Shown one piece after another: positions 35,925-44,493 of a stretch of 64,000 nucleotides of DNA; position 1 is the stretch's first letter; the number at the start of each line of letters is the position of its first letter. Under the pieces are notes generated by a model. It was not told the DNA's origin, ran no database searches, and saw only the letters and a list, made by a program, of their open reading frames with translations. The position numbers were made by a program, and so were the translations under genes. The stretch lies in contig NC_058337.1 in the NCBI RefSeq assembly GCF_905475395.1, positions 115,562,368-115,626,367 on the forward strand. The letters run 5' to 3'. This DNA comes from Chrysoperla carnea. Lineage: Eukaryota; Arthropoda; Insecta; Neuroptera; Chrysopidae.

Positions 35925-35998
35925 AGCCTGTGGCGTCGTGCCAGCGTTCCCGACTGGCACTCCGAAAGCAGGCGTTCAAGTCCCACGCAAGGCATTAA
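35925..35998 (+). other. tRNA-like hairpin segment in LINE 3' UTR
   Basis: A GTGCCAG/CTGGCAC 7-bp stem encloses CGTTCCCGA, and GCGTTCAAGTCC downstream resembles a Pol III B box. GAGCCT and AAGGCAT could form a partial acceptor. A T/A-rich run follows. It could be an old SINE head trapped in the 3' UTR, or a structural element of the LINE's own 3' end. It does not fold as an orthodox tRNA. Confidence 0.45.
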
Positions 35999-36395
35999 AT
36001 TTTTTATTTTTATTTTTTATTTTTTTATTTTTTATTTTTATTTTTATTTTTTCTTCTCTTTTTAAATCTAATTTTACATGCAAAAACACATAGGCAATGG
36101 GCAATATAAGTTTGCCACAGCTATTGCCTAAAACATAAAACAGGTTTTTAAAAATTTTCCTGTAAAGAGCATATCAACAAAAATTAACTTAACATATACC
36201 TGCTCAAACAAATAAATTAAATATCATAAGCATAATTGCGACACAGCAATCTGCATGAAAGAAAAATAAGTTAGGATGAAAGCCTTTTAAGGCTAATAAC
36301 CTATAATAGTAAATAAAAGTTTTGTAATATATGTTATGTATGTAATGTATTGTATTTTTAAATGTTGATTAATAAACTGTTTTGAATTTGAATTT

Positions 36396-36407
36396 TGGCT
36401 CTCACCC
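36396..36407 (+). repeat. 12-bp target-site duplication, right copy
   Basis: TGGCTCTCACCC, identical to 34639-34650. Confidence 0.97.
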
Positions 36408-36439
36408 AGGAGGCTTGGGTTCGATTCCCGGTATCGGAA
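36408..36439 (+). pseudogene. 3' half of the split tRNA-Glu
   Basis: Completes the gene begun at 34611: with the insert and one duplication removed, the two halves give exactly 72 nt. One C-to-T change in the T stem (GGCTTGGG for GGCTCGGG) leaves that pair as U-G. The B box is intact. Confidence 0.95.
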
Positions 36440-36520
36440 TTTTCTTTTATTATGAAAAAATTATTTATCTTTAAACATTTATATTTTCTAAACAGTATAT
36501 TTAACTTTGTGAACATCATC

Positions 36521-36592
36521 TCCGATATGGTCTAGTGGCTAGGATACCTGGCTCTCACCCAGGAGGCTCGGGTTCGATTCCCGGTGTCGGAA
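36521..36592 (+). tRNA. tRNA-Glu (anticodon CTC), + array
   Basis: Full 72-nt cloverleaf with consensus D, anticodon and T arms. The only change is A66G (TGTCGGA for TATCGGA), which gives a tolerated U-G pair in the acceptor. Anticodon CTC reads GAG. A and B boxes are intact. The nearest four-T run is at 36597-36600 (ATTTATTTT), followed by longer T runs. With the LINE removed, it lies 153 bp after the split unit and shares its upstream flank (TTTATCTTTAAACATTTATA...CATCATC). Confidence 0.9.
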
Positions 36593-36669
36593 TTTATTTT
36601 AATTTTTATTAATTATTATTACGTATTTACGAGTCTTAACATCAATATGTCTTGAAGTTGTGGACATCA

Positions 36670-36705
36670 TCTATAACATAGTCTAGTGGATTGGAGGATT
36701 CTTGG
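36670..36705 (+). pseudogene. tRNA-Glu relic, last unit of + array
   Basis: CTATAACATAGTCTAGTGGATTGG ... TTCTTGG aligns to the first 31 bases of tRNA-Glu with several changes and an indel, preceded by the shared GTGGACATCAT flank. It lies at the expected spacing (about 149 bp) from the preceding gene. Confidence 0.65.
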
Positions 36706-36742
36706 CAAGAATGGTTTTTGCATTTCTCTTTTTTCTCTTAAA

Positions 36743-36865
36743 TAGGGTAGATCATTTTATTATGTTATGGCTAATAGCTCGTTTTTTAGTTAACCAATTT
36801 AAAAATAACATTAACAAAAGTTGCAGAGTTTGATGAAGGGCATCATATTCTGACATCAGTAGATT
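36743..36865 (+). mobile_element. Left-end fragment of the GTTGCAGA-type MITE
   Basis: TAGGGTAGATCATTTTATTA, then AATAGCTCGTTTTTTAGTTA, CAAAAGTTGCAGAGTTTGAT and TTCTGACATCAG, matching the left part of 39697-40269 and 48757-49462. Truncated on the right. Confidence 0.65.
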
Positions 36866-37751
36866 TAGAAAGTATTTTCGCCATACCGGATATAGGGGAT
36901 GATTTTCATAGTTTCAGATACTTCTTAATTTAACAATGATACCTTTATCGGAAAACTTTTACAAACAAAATGGATTTTTAACATATTTGAGTACAGAAGT
37001 AAACTTAGATTATTCGACACAAGCGTATAAGTGATTTTGGAAACACATACGTTTAAAATAAAAATATTCAAATTATATATAAAATGCATAAAGTACTGTA
37101 TCCAATGTATAATAATTGACTTTGAACATATATAAAAATAATTTATATTTTAATAATTCTGCTCACATAAACTACAAAATAATTCGGCTTTGAACTAGTT
37201 TTACAATTGATGTATATTTTTAAAATATAAAAACAAAACATTTATTTTATTTATTTAATAAATAAATATTAAACCATGCGACATAAGTACTTAAATAATA
37301 ATGCTTCACATCTTGATTTGAATAAATAATGAAAAGGTGGTATTTATTGTTTAAAAACAAAATAGAATTATTTTAATATAATATTTTTATTTATGCTTTA
37401 TATTTTCAAGATGCTAATTTTATAATTTTACATAATTTATTTTATAATTGTTGGTTTTGAATCTAGTAATTGGTTAACTTATTTGAATAGAAATATGGAA
37501 CTTATTTGAATGGAAATATTTTTGTATGATTTGTGTAATTAATTGAATTTTCATTGGCTGCATTTAGCTGCGGAGAGTGCGAGCTAATTTACTTGAGCTT
37601 TCGCTAAAAGAATTTCTAGCATTATCATCCCTCATATAAAATACACGAGGTGTCAATACTGTCTTTCCGCTCTATGTTTATCATTTCAGCTGGCCATAGT
37701 CACTAGTTAAACTAAAGATTATTTTGTATTAAATAGTTCAAAAAATATAAA
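36866..37751. other. AT-rich spacer between + and - tRNA-Glu arrays
   Basis: No gene or repeat recognised. Confidence 0.35.
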
Positions 37752-37823
37752 TTCCGATACCGGGAATCGAACCCGAGCCTCCTGGGTGAAAGCCAGGTAT
37801 CCTAGCCACTAGACCATATCGGA
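37752..37823 (-). tRNA. tRNA-Glu (anticodon TTC), - array
   Basis: Perfect consensus 72-nt cloverleaf: acceptor TCCGATA/TATCGGA, anticodon stem CCTGG/CCAGG with loop CTTTCAC, B box GGTTCGATTCC, discriminator A. It reads GAA/GAG. A T-run terminator lies about ten bases 3' on its strand. It is the first transcribed-strand-intact member of the inverted array and shares its 5' flank (TTGAAGAAATATAAATG seen on the plus strand) with the + array units, showing common origin. Confidence 0.93.
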
Positions 37824-37905
37824 TATGATGTCCACAACGTTAGATATACGCTTGAAGAAATATAAATGTTTAAAGATAAATAATTTTTTCATTATTTAAA
37901 AAAAA

Positions 37906-37977
37906 TTCCGATACCGGGAATCGCACCCGAGCCTCCTGGGTGAAAGCCAGGTATACTAGCCACTAGGCCATATCGGA
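37906..37977 (-). pseudogene. tRNA-Glu (TTC), degenerate unit
   Basis: 72 nt, next unit at 154 bp. Changes from consensus: T11 region C (GGCCT for GGTCT), G22T in the D stem, and T54G in the T loop, which makes the B box GGTGCGATTCC and destroys the invariant TTC. The anticodon stem, loop (CTTTCAC) and acceptor are unchanged. Loss of the B-box T makes transcription doubtful. Confidence 0.8.
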
Positions 37978-38061
37978 GATGATGTCCAAATGATTAGGTA
38001 TACCGTACAAGAAATATAAATGAGATAAACAATTTTTTTAATAATTTACAAAGAATAAAAA

Positions 38062-38133
38062 TTCCGATACTGGGAATCGAACCCAGGCCTCCTGAGTTAA
38101 AGTCAGTTATCCTAGCCGCTAGACCATATCGGA
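38062..38133 (-). tRNA. tRNA-Glu-derived gene with anticodon TTA (UAA-reading?)
   Basis: 72 nt and the same unit spacing (156 bp). The anticodon loop is CTTTAAC, so positions 34-36 are TTA, which would pair with the stop codon UAA. Eight changes from consensus: T16C, C27A, G31A, C36A, C39T, T48C, C49T, G63A (linear numbering). G31A with C39T keeps an A-U pair in the anticodon stem, C49T with G63A keeps a U-A pair in the T stem, and T48C improves G-U to C-G. Only 27-43 (A-G) is mismatched. A box and B box remain good and a T run follows. It could be a drifting pseudogene, a suppressor-like tRNA, or a tRNA whose charging is unknown. Confidence 0.65.
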
Positions 38134-38215
38134 GGTGCTGTTCAGAACATTAGATACACCGTTGAAGAAATATAAATGATTGAAAATAAATAATTTTTTG
38201 ATAATTAAAATAAAA

Positions 38216-38290
38216 TTCCGATACCGCGAATCAAACCCGAATTAACCTCCTAGGTGAAAACTAAGTATGTCCTAGCCACTAAATATCCAT
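38216..38290 (-). pseudogene. tRNA-Glu relic (TTC) with insertion
   Basis: At 154 bp from its neighbour. The T arm is altered (ACCGCGAATCAAACCC on the plus strand), about five extra bases sit in the variable region, the anticodon-arm sequence is changed, and the 5' acceptor part is lost. The anticodon still reads TTC. Confidence 0.8.
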
Positions 38291-38335
38291 AACATTAGCA
38301 ACAAAATTCAATAAATAAAACTGTTTATAATTTAA

Positions 38336-38396
38336 AATTCGATTGCGGAAATTAAACCAGAGCCTCATGAATGAAAACATCCTAACTCCTAGTTCA
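38336..38396 (-). pseudogene. Very degenerate tRNA-Glu relic, end of - array
   Basis: ATTCGATTGCGGAAATTAAA...AGAGCCTCATGAATGAAAAC...TCCTAACTCCTAGTTC follows the order of an inverted tRNA-Glu with many differences. About 120 bp from the preceding relic. The units decay progressively from 37752 towards here. Confidence 0.6.
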
Positions 38397-38474
38397 AAAA
38401 TCAATATGTAAAACTTTTCTCCTTGAATGAATAAAATACGTAGAATTTCATAACCACGAATAAAAACTTTTTTC

Positions 38475-39027
38475 ACCATGTATATGAAATATACCAAGGT
38501 ATACTAAGTTTAGTCCCAAGTTTGTAACGCTTAAAAATATTGATGCTACGAAAAAAATGTTGGTATAGGTGTTCAAAAAATCACCTAATTAGCCCATTTC
38601 CGGTTGTCTATCTGTCTGTCGTGTGTCTGTCTATCTGTCATCACCATAACTCAAAAACGAAAAGATATCAAGCTGAAATTTGTATAGTGTGCTAAGGACG
38701 TACAAAATGAGGTCAAGTTCGTAAATGAGTAGCGTAGGTAAATTGGGTCTTGGGTCCGTAGGGTTCATCTTGTAAAATGCTAGAGATAGAACAAAAGTTT
38801 AAATGTAAAAAAATGTTTCTTATAAAAAAATAAACAACTTTTGTTTGAAACATTTTTTCGTAAATATCACTGTTTACCCGTGAGAGCGCAAAGTATGCGC
38901 AAATTGTATAGTATGTATTATATAGGAATATCAGTTATGTATGTGTAATGTGATAGAGTAATCAACACTGTCTATACATGGTATTTCAACAATTAACTCA
39001 GTCAATTGTTTGTTTTCACTTGTTTTT
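38475..39027 (+). repeat. Dispersed repeat, TATACC...CTGTC family, full-length copy
   Basis: It starts ACCATGTATATGAAATATAC and ends with ATACATGGTATTTCAACAAT and CAATTGTTTG before a T run. It includes CTGTCTGTC tracts, ACTCAAAAACGAAAAGATAT, TTGGGTCTTGGGTCCGTAG and the GAGATAGAACAAAAGTTTAA block also used in the foldback at 41585-42100. Close to 25248-25732. Confidence 0.8.
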
Positions 39028-39696
39028 TTTTATAGATAATATTTTGTATGCCACCCACGTGACATTCAGTGGTAAAAATATTGTCAACTGATAGATATAT
39101 CTATATAAAATTGAGGGTGTTTACCTGAAGAATATAATATACACGCAGTTGGATATAGATAATTGTGTTTATATGTATTTGTACGAGTATTACGATATGA
39201 TGAACAGCTGAAAAAAAAAAAATTATTATTATGATGACGCGTGCTACATTGTACATACATAGAAATAAACTCTAACGATTATAAAATACCTTACCTAACA
39301 ATTGTTGTTAATATTTATTATTAAAATTTTATGTTAAATAAGTTTTTAAGTTTAAACGCGTAGGCAGTATGACCTAGTGCGTTGCATATTAAGTATATTT
39401 TGCAATACGGTTTTTTTTTACCGACATCAGTCAGACTAATATCTGATACATTAAAGGGTTGACTTCCATTCAGAGGACACTTCAAGAAAAACACACGGTG
39501 AATCTTTTATAGAACAGGTCAGTGACTTCCTTGATTGATAGGTATAATGAGCATATCGAAAGTGAAGCGAGCCCTGACTGAGGACGAATACTGCTGTGAG
39601 GTTGGAGACAAGTTAAGCATTCCTCATTATTACTTAACCAATCTCAGAATGATTAAAATAAAAAGCAAATTATTCGCTTGAGTTAATTTGTAAATA
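39028..39696. other. AT-rich non-coding stretch
   Basis: Nothing recognised. Confidence 0.35.
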
Positions 39697-40269
39697 TACA
39701 GGGTGGGCCATTTTCATCTATACACCTAATCTCGTTTTGTAGTTAACCAATCAAAAAATAACTTAAGCAAAAGTTGCAGAGTTTGAAATTAGATATCTGA
39801 TTGGATCTAGTTCTTCGGCTATCTTTAATAGCAAATTTAGATCCTTAAAGGTAAGAGATAGAATAACACTTTAAATTGGAAGATTGATCCTCATAAACAA
39901 AACTAACAATTTTACATGCTTTCGAAGGAAATGTGATTTAAAAATATGTCATATTATTGCATTTAATCGAAGGAAAACACGCGAACTACAAAAAAATGCT
40001 TTAGGTAAAAGTTGTCAAGGGCAAGAGGGGGATGGATATCGATAAACTTTAAGGGTATTTTCTTTGGAGTAAATAAAATAAAGACATAATATGTTATTCA
40101 CATCTCTTACCGATTAGGATAGGAACTGGCTATTAAAGAAGTCTAGGATTAATCTGATGTCAGAACATGATGCCTCCCATCAAACTCTGCAACTTTTGTT
40201 TAAAAAATTTTTTTATTGAGTAACTACAAAACGAGATAAGATGCATAGATTAAAATGGCCAGCCCTGTA
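39697..40269. mobile_element. Palindromic MITE with TA target (mariner-like ends)
   Basis: Ends TACAGGGTGGGCCATTTT and (reverse complement) TACAGGGCTGGCCATTTT flanked by TA, as for Tc1/mariner-type non-autonomous elements. Internally it is a long imperfect palindrome: GTAGTTAACCAATCAAAAAA / TTATTGAGTAACTAC, AAAAGTTGCAGAGTTTGA / TCAAACTCTGCAACTTTTG. Relatives lie at 12575-12646 with 14185-14345, 36743-36865 and 48757-49462. Confidence 0.8.
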
Positions 40270-40365
40270 TAACTATTCATAAAACAAATCAATAAAATTC
40301 GTAGGATACCCACTTAAACATATAAGAGTTTATAAATACGTATTCGTTTGGGTAAATAAAAATAA

Positions 40366-40437
40366 TTCCGATACCGGGAATCGAACCCGAGCCTCCTGGG
40401 TGAGAGCCAGGTATCCTAGCCACTAGACCATATCGGA
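40366..40437 (-). tRNA. tRNA-Glu (anticodon CTC), second - cluster
   Basis: Perfect consensus 72-nt gene: loop CTCTCAC, perfect stems, intact A and B boxes, discriminator A, and a TTTTT terminator seven bases 3' on its strand. It reads GAG. It heads a second short cluster of three units at 156-157 bp spacing, about 2 kb from the 37.7-38.4 kb cluster with two mobile repeats in between. Confidence 0.93.
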
Positions 40438-40521
40438 TATGATGTTTCAGTTTTACGTACACCATTCAATAAAAAATGTTAAAAGCTTAAAAATAAATAT
40501 TTCGTCGATAATTAAAAATAA

Positions 40522-40593
40522 TTCTGATACTGGAAATCGAACCCGAGCCTCCTGGGTGAAAGCCAGGTATCCTAGCCACTAGACCATATCGGA
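40522..40593 (-). pseudogene. tRNA-Glu (TTC), 3' end altered
   Basis: The 5' two thirds match the consensus, with anticodon loop CTTTCAC. Three changes lie in the 3' part: C60T and G63A in the T stem (one U-G, one C-A mismatch) and G69A in the acceptor (C-A mismatch). The B box is GGTTCGATTTC. It may be a weak gene or an early pseudogene. Confidence 0.75.
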
Positions 40594-40677
40594 GATATAT
40601 ACTTCACCTCAGATGCAAAATTCAATAAAAAATAATTTAACTATTTATAATTATACATAATTAATTATTAAAAATAA

Positions 40678-40695
40678 TTCCGAAACCATATCGGA
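40678..40695 (-). pseudogene. tRNA-Glu remnant with large internal deletion
   Basis: TTCCGA from the 3' acceptor is joined nearly directly to ACCATATCGGA from the 5' acceptor and D arm, at the expected third-unit position (157 bp). Some 54 nt of the tRNA body are gone, leaving only the two ends. Confidence 0.8.
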
Positions 40696-41584
40696 GACGT
40701 TGCCAATAACTTGCCACAATTCAAGAAGTCCATCTTTGTAAGGTATTTGTTCTTTTAATATTAATTTCAGAGATTAATTAAGATAGTCACTGTATGAGCA
40801 TGATAGTAAATTTTAACTTCCAAACGTGTATTATAATTTTTATCCACCCCCATTAAACCATACTGGTTATAAACATAATATAATTACAATTATTTGATAG
40901 GTTATAAACAGATTATAAATATGTTTAATACAATATACAAATAAACGATTCTAATTGTACGCAATGAACTGGTGCAGTGCACTGGTAAATGAATGATGAT
41001 TTCCTACACCCCCTAAAATACAAATGTGAACGAAATTATCATTAAATTATTATATGTATACATATATCGAATGTTCTAGGGAACTACAATTACTAAAAAC
41101 TCACTGATATTTGTTCTGACATTTTCAATACGTTTCAGTTCTCTGAGGATACTTGTGTGTTGTTAAAAGTATTTGCTTACTGTTTGTTCCTTTTATTTGG
41201 TTTGGAGGGTTGTACAATGTTAATCTTTTAAATAAATACAGATTTTAAGGATGAACAAAATCATTTTATTTGGTAAATAAATACTTAAAACATATCATGG
41301 GTTTTAATACAGAAAATGCTATATATTTCTCCAATCTTTGTGTAATTTTCAAATCATCCGATCACTACATCATCTTTATTACTCAAAACCCTTCAGAAAC
41401 TGGTGGTAAAGAGATGTCATCACTTTTAGTAATTCTAAAAGAGTATCTGTAGAGTCTTTAGAAGTAGAACAAGCCTTCTAAAAAGAAGAATCATTCACTC
41501 TATAATGGTATATATTATTCAATTTTTGCCGATTGATCTGGAAGAAAACTGTAGAAATTTTTCAACAATTTGAGATCAAGCCGG
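40696..41584. other. AT-rich non-coding stretch
   Basis: The frame 41270-41452 has no known domain. Nothing else was recognised. Confidence 0.35.
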
Positions 41585-42105
41585 TTTTTGTAGAACCGAT
41601 AGTTTCGGAGATACAACTTTTCAAAGTTTGTCTATATTTTCAAACTACACGTTTTTTTCCAAAATTTCATCTCTGTAAACCGTTAGAGATAAAACAAAAA
41701 TTTTAACATAAAAAATATCCCTTATCTAAAAATAAACATTTTGTTTGAATGGCGCAAATTAGGACAACATTTTGGTGTCCATTTTCTCCAAAACTATAAA
41801 AGATTGGGAGTTGAAAATTTGCAGGTACCTTCAACTAGTGATATTGTGAAACATTCTAGAAAAACGACAAAAAGCTCTAGAAAACACTGCTTCGGATATT
41901 TTGAAAACCAGTGAAGTTTACGAAAAAATGTTCCAAACAAAAGTTTTTAATGAGAAACACTTTTTACATTTAAACATTAGTTCTATCTCTAACGGTTTAC
42001 AAGAATTTTGCGTGAAAATAATTTAGAGTAAAATCATGTAACTTGAAAAAATAGACAAACTTTAAAAGCTGCATAAAAACCAGTTTTATCTCAAACTGTC
42101 GAACA
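41585..42105. mobile_element. Foldback element, about 520 bp
   Basis: GATAGTTTCGGAGATACAAC...AAAGTTTGTCTATATTTTC on the left is mirrored by GAAAAAATAGACAAACTTTA...TTTTATCTCAAACTGTCG on the right. Further in, GTAAACCGTTAGAGATAAAA and CTATCTCTAACGGTTTAC are inverted. The inner block is shared with the repeats at 17165-17250 and 38770-38870, so this element and that family have exchanged sequence or share an ancestor. Confidence 0.65.
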
Positions 42106-42944
42106 TTTAACCTTCTTTGAATTGAAATACTACAATTTTTAAGGAAAAATCAATCCTCTCGGGTCAAAATGGGCAAAAACTGAAGTTAGTTCAAAATTTT
42201 TCGAAGATTTAGTTATTTTTCGGCATGATCCGGTCGTTGGCCGAGGTCGAAAACTTGGATTTAACATTGCCCTTACATTGCAAACAACATATCAAAAAAA
42301 CAAAAATATCTGATTTGATTCAGGGTCCAATGTTCAATATGTTTGTAATACTTGCTATAGTAATTATTCACAAGGGAATGGGACGTTAATAAATGAACAG
42401 TTATATATTTTGTTTATCCCTGTATCCAACGGATGAACAAACAAAAATATTGATATCTCATCCTCTTTTTTTTTCAGGGGATATTCAATATTAAAGCGAT
42501 TATTATACTATAATAGTATTCAATTTTTGTTGTGTTTTTGTTATTAATCGCTGTTGTCTATACATACATACAATGTTGTCAGTCACCACGTAATAATAAA
42601 CATATATTATTATTATTATTAGTAAATACAATTATTATTATTATAATATTACAATATCAAATTTTTTTTGGGAAGTAATATTAGAGGCTTTGATTGTTTT
42701 TTTTTTTTTTTGAAAAATATAAAATTATGTTTTTATGAATATCAAATAACCATTTGGTTTTTTAACGAACACACGTGTGTATAAGGTTCCAAATTAATAC
42801 GATAATGTTCATGTGATCAAATAAAAAGAACTGCTTTTTATTGAAAAGCACAAGATGGGCTTTATAAAAACACACGTTTAAAGCGTCCAATTATAATAAG
42901 GTTTTTACGAGTATAAGCGAGTAAATCATGAGGCAATAATACTA
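42106..42944. other. AT-rich non-coding stretch
   Basis: Contains ATT/TTA-type simple repeats near 42605-42650. Nothing else was recognised. Confidence 0.35.
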
Positions 42945-42952
42945 ACAGAAAT

Positions 42953-43239
42953 CAGGCGCGGATCTAGAAATTTTTTTCGGGGGGGGGGGGTCATAGGATT
43001 TTTGTCATTTTTGTTTTTCAATAAAATAACAAAAAAACCAAATAAACAAAGAAAAATGAATTTCTCCAATGAATCAAAAACAAAATCAGAATACTTGCAT
43101 GCAAAAATTCGTCTAATTTGTTGGTTTTTTTTGTTTTTCGGTTTGTAAAATATTGATTCAGCTCTTTTTTTTGAAATGTGGGCTGTTTTGGGGGGGTCAT
43201 GACCCCTGTGACCCCCCCCCCCCCTTAGATCCGCGCCTG
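42953..43239. mobile_element. hAT-type MITE, 287 bp, with G and C tracts
   Basis: Terminal inverted repeat CAGGCGCGGATCTA at both ends, flanked by a perfect 8-bp duplication ACAGAAAT (42945-42952 and 43240-43247). Eight-base duplications and CAGG ends are the mark of hAT elements. Just inside each end are a run of about 11 G and a run of about 13 C. The open frames across it are not credible genes. Confidence 0.9.
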
Positions 43240-43247
43240 ACAGAAAT

Positions 43248-43684
43248 GATAATATAGGTACCATGAAATATCTGAGTCCAAAATAATCCAGTAACAACTA
43301 TAGGTGAGCATCAGGAATGGTGGGTGTTTGGAATTTAATGGTAAATTTTAATGCCTTTTGGGACACTGAATGGAAACGAGCCTGTCCCAACACTGAAATT
43401 TAGAGAATAGAATCCAAAACACTCGTTAAAAAAAATTTGATATATTTTGTGTATTACTGATTTCTCGATTATATTTTCATCCCGGAACAGGTTTCATTCG
43501 ATTTCTCGTAAAGAATACATCAGAAAGACATTAATATCAACAAATTTTCGAAATGTATTACAAGAAGACTCTTACAAACCATAATTTTTATTTAGGTTGA
43601 GAATAACTGGCACCTCGGCACACTTCCAATCTATTTAGCGTCCGGAAAAACATAAATTCTTGATTTTATTTCAAGACCTTAACC
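43248..43684. other. Non-coding stretch
   Basis: Nothing recognised. Confidence 0.35.
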
Positions 43685-43820
43685 TTCACGCGGGATCCTC
43701 TATAGTTGTTTCTGAATGATAACCAAAGATTCTGAGAAATATGTTGACACAACATTCACGCGGGATCCTCTACAGTTGCTTCTGAATTATAACCAAAGAT
43801 TCTGGGAAGTATGTAGGTCA
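43685..43820 (+). repeat. Two-unit tandem repeat, period 70 bp
   Basis: TTCACGCGGGATCCTCTA starts at 43685 and 43755. The units also share AACCAAAGATTCTG and GTTTCTGAAT/GCTTCTGAAT. Confidence 0.85.
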
Positions 43821-43997
43821 CAAAATCCACATTGAATGAGTTATGACAAAATGCTTACGACAAATCTTGCAAGGTGACTTATAAACGTATGTTGAATCAC
43901 ATGATTTTGATCCTTTGGGAAAAACCACTTTTACAACATACAGACTAAATAATTTTTGGAGTCAAAGGAACAATTTTTGAGTGGAAAATCGTAAAAA

Positions 43998-44150
43998 TTA
44001 CCTATTCGTTGTGTACTAACTAGGTTGAAGGGACAATTGAATCGATCGCAGCAAATTTTCAATGTAAACCATATATGCAAACCTTAGACGTATATATAAT
44101 CCATAAAATTATATTAATATAGTAGTCATTGCTGTCACGGTGCGAATATA
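43998..44150 (+). repeat. Diverged dispersed repeat shared with 8768-9052
   Basis: ATTCGTTGTGTACTAA ... GACAATTGAATCGATCGCAG and AAAATTATATTAATATAGTA recur in the same order at both places. Confidence 0.45.
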
Positions 44151-44493
44151 TTAATACTATTTACCAACATAGAGGAAAAAATCAACATACATTGCCATTT
44201 TATGTCAAAATTATTAATATTTATTGATGCGATTTATTAATGGCTTTATGTACAAAAAAATGTCTGTAGTACCTACTCCTATTCTATCCAGAATCTTTAA
44301 GTTTAATACATTCTCAGTTAAAAATAATTAGCGATAGCCTGCATAAAATAATTAATATGGCCACTTTACCTTGAGATTTTTTGTAAAATTGACTTTAAGG
44401 AAGGATTTTTTACTTTGCGTGGTACTTGATTAAAATAAGTTGTAACCAAAAACATTCAAAATTAAATAATTTTTTATTTACTTTGAAATAAAA

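Larger units (their letters stand above)
34651..36395 (+). mobile_element. 5'-truncated Jockey-like LINE inserted in tRNA-Glu
   Basis: The insertion is 1745 bp between perfect 12-bp target duplications. It begins inside the reverse-transcriptase domain, so the ORF1 and endonuclease regions are missing, as is usual for target-primed reverse transcription that stops early. The coding part runs to 35874. The 3' UTR (35875-36395) holds a tRNA-like hairpin segment, a long T/A-rich tract (36000-36060), a second small hairpin (AGGCAAT/ATTGCCT), an AATAAA signal at 36371 and a short GAATTT-type tail. Perfect duplications and an unbroken frame indicate a recent insertion. Confidence 0.95.

Noticed and set aside
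34457-38396. Regularly spaced near-identical repeats that could be mistaken for a CRISPR array
   Set aside because: The 72-nt repeats are tRNA-Glu cloverleafs with Pol III boxes, the spacers are themselves similar, and the sequence is clearly eukaryotic.
42926-43297. 123-codon minus-strand frame and nested 60-codon frame
   Set aside because: It spans a hAT-type MITE with homopolymer G and C runs. The frame is an accident of the MITE.
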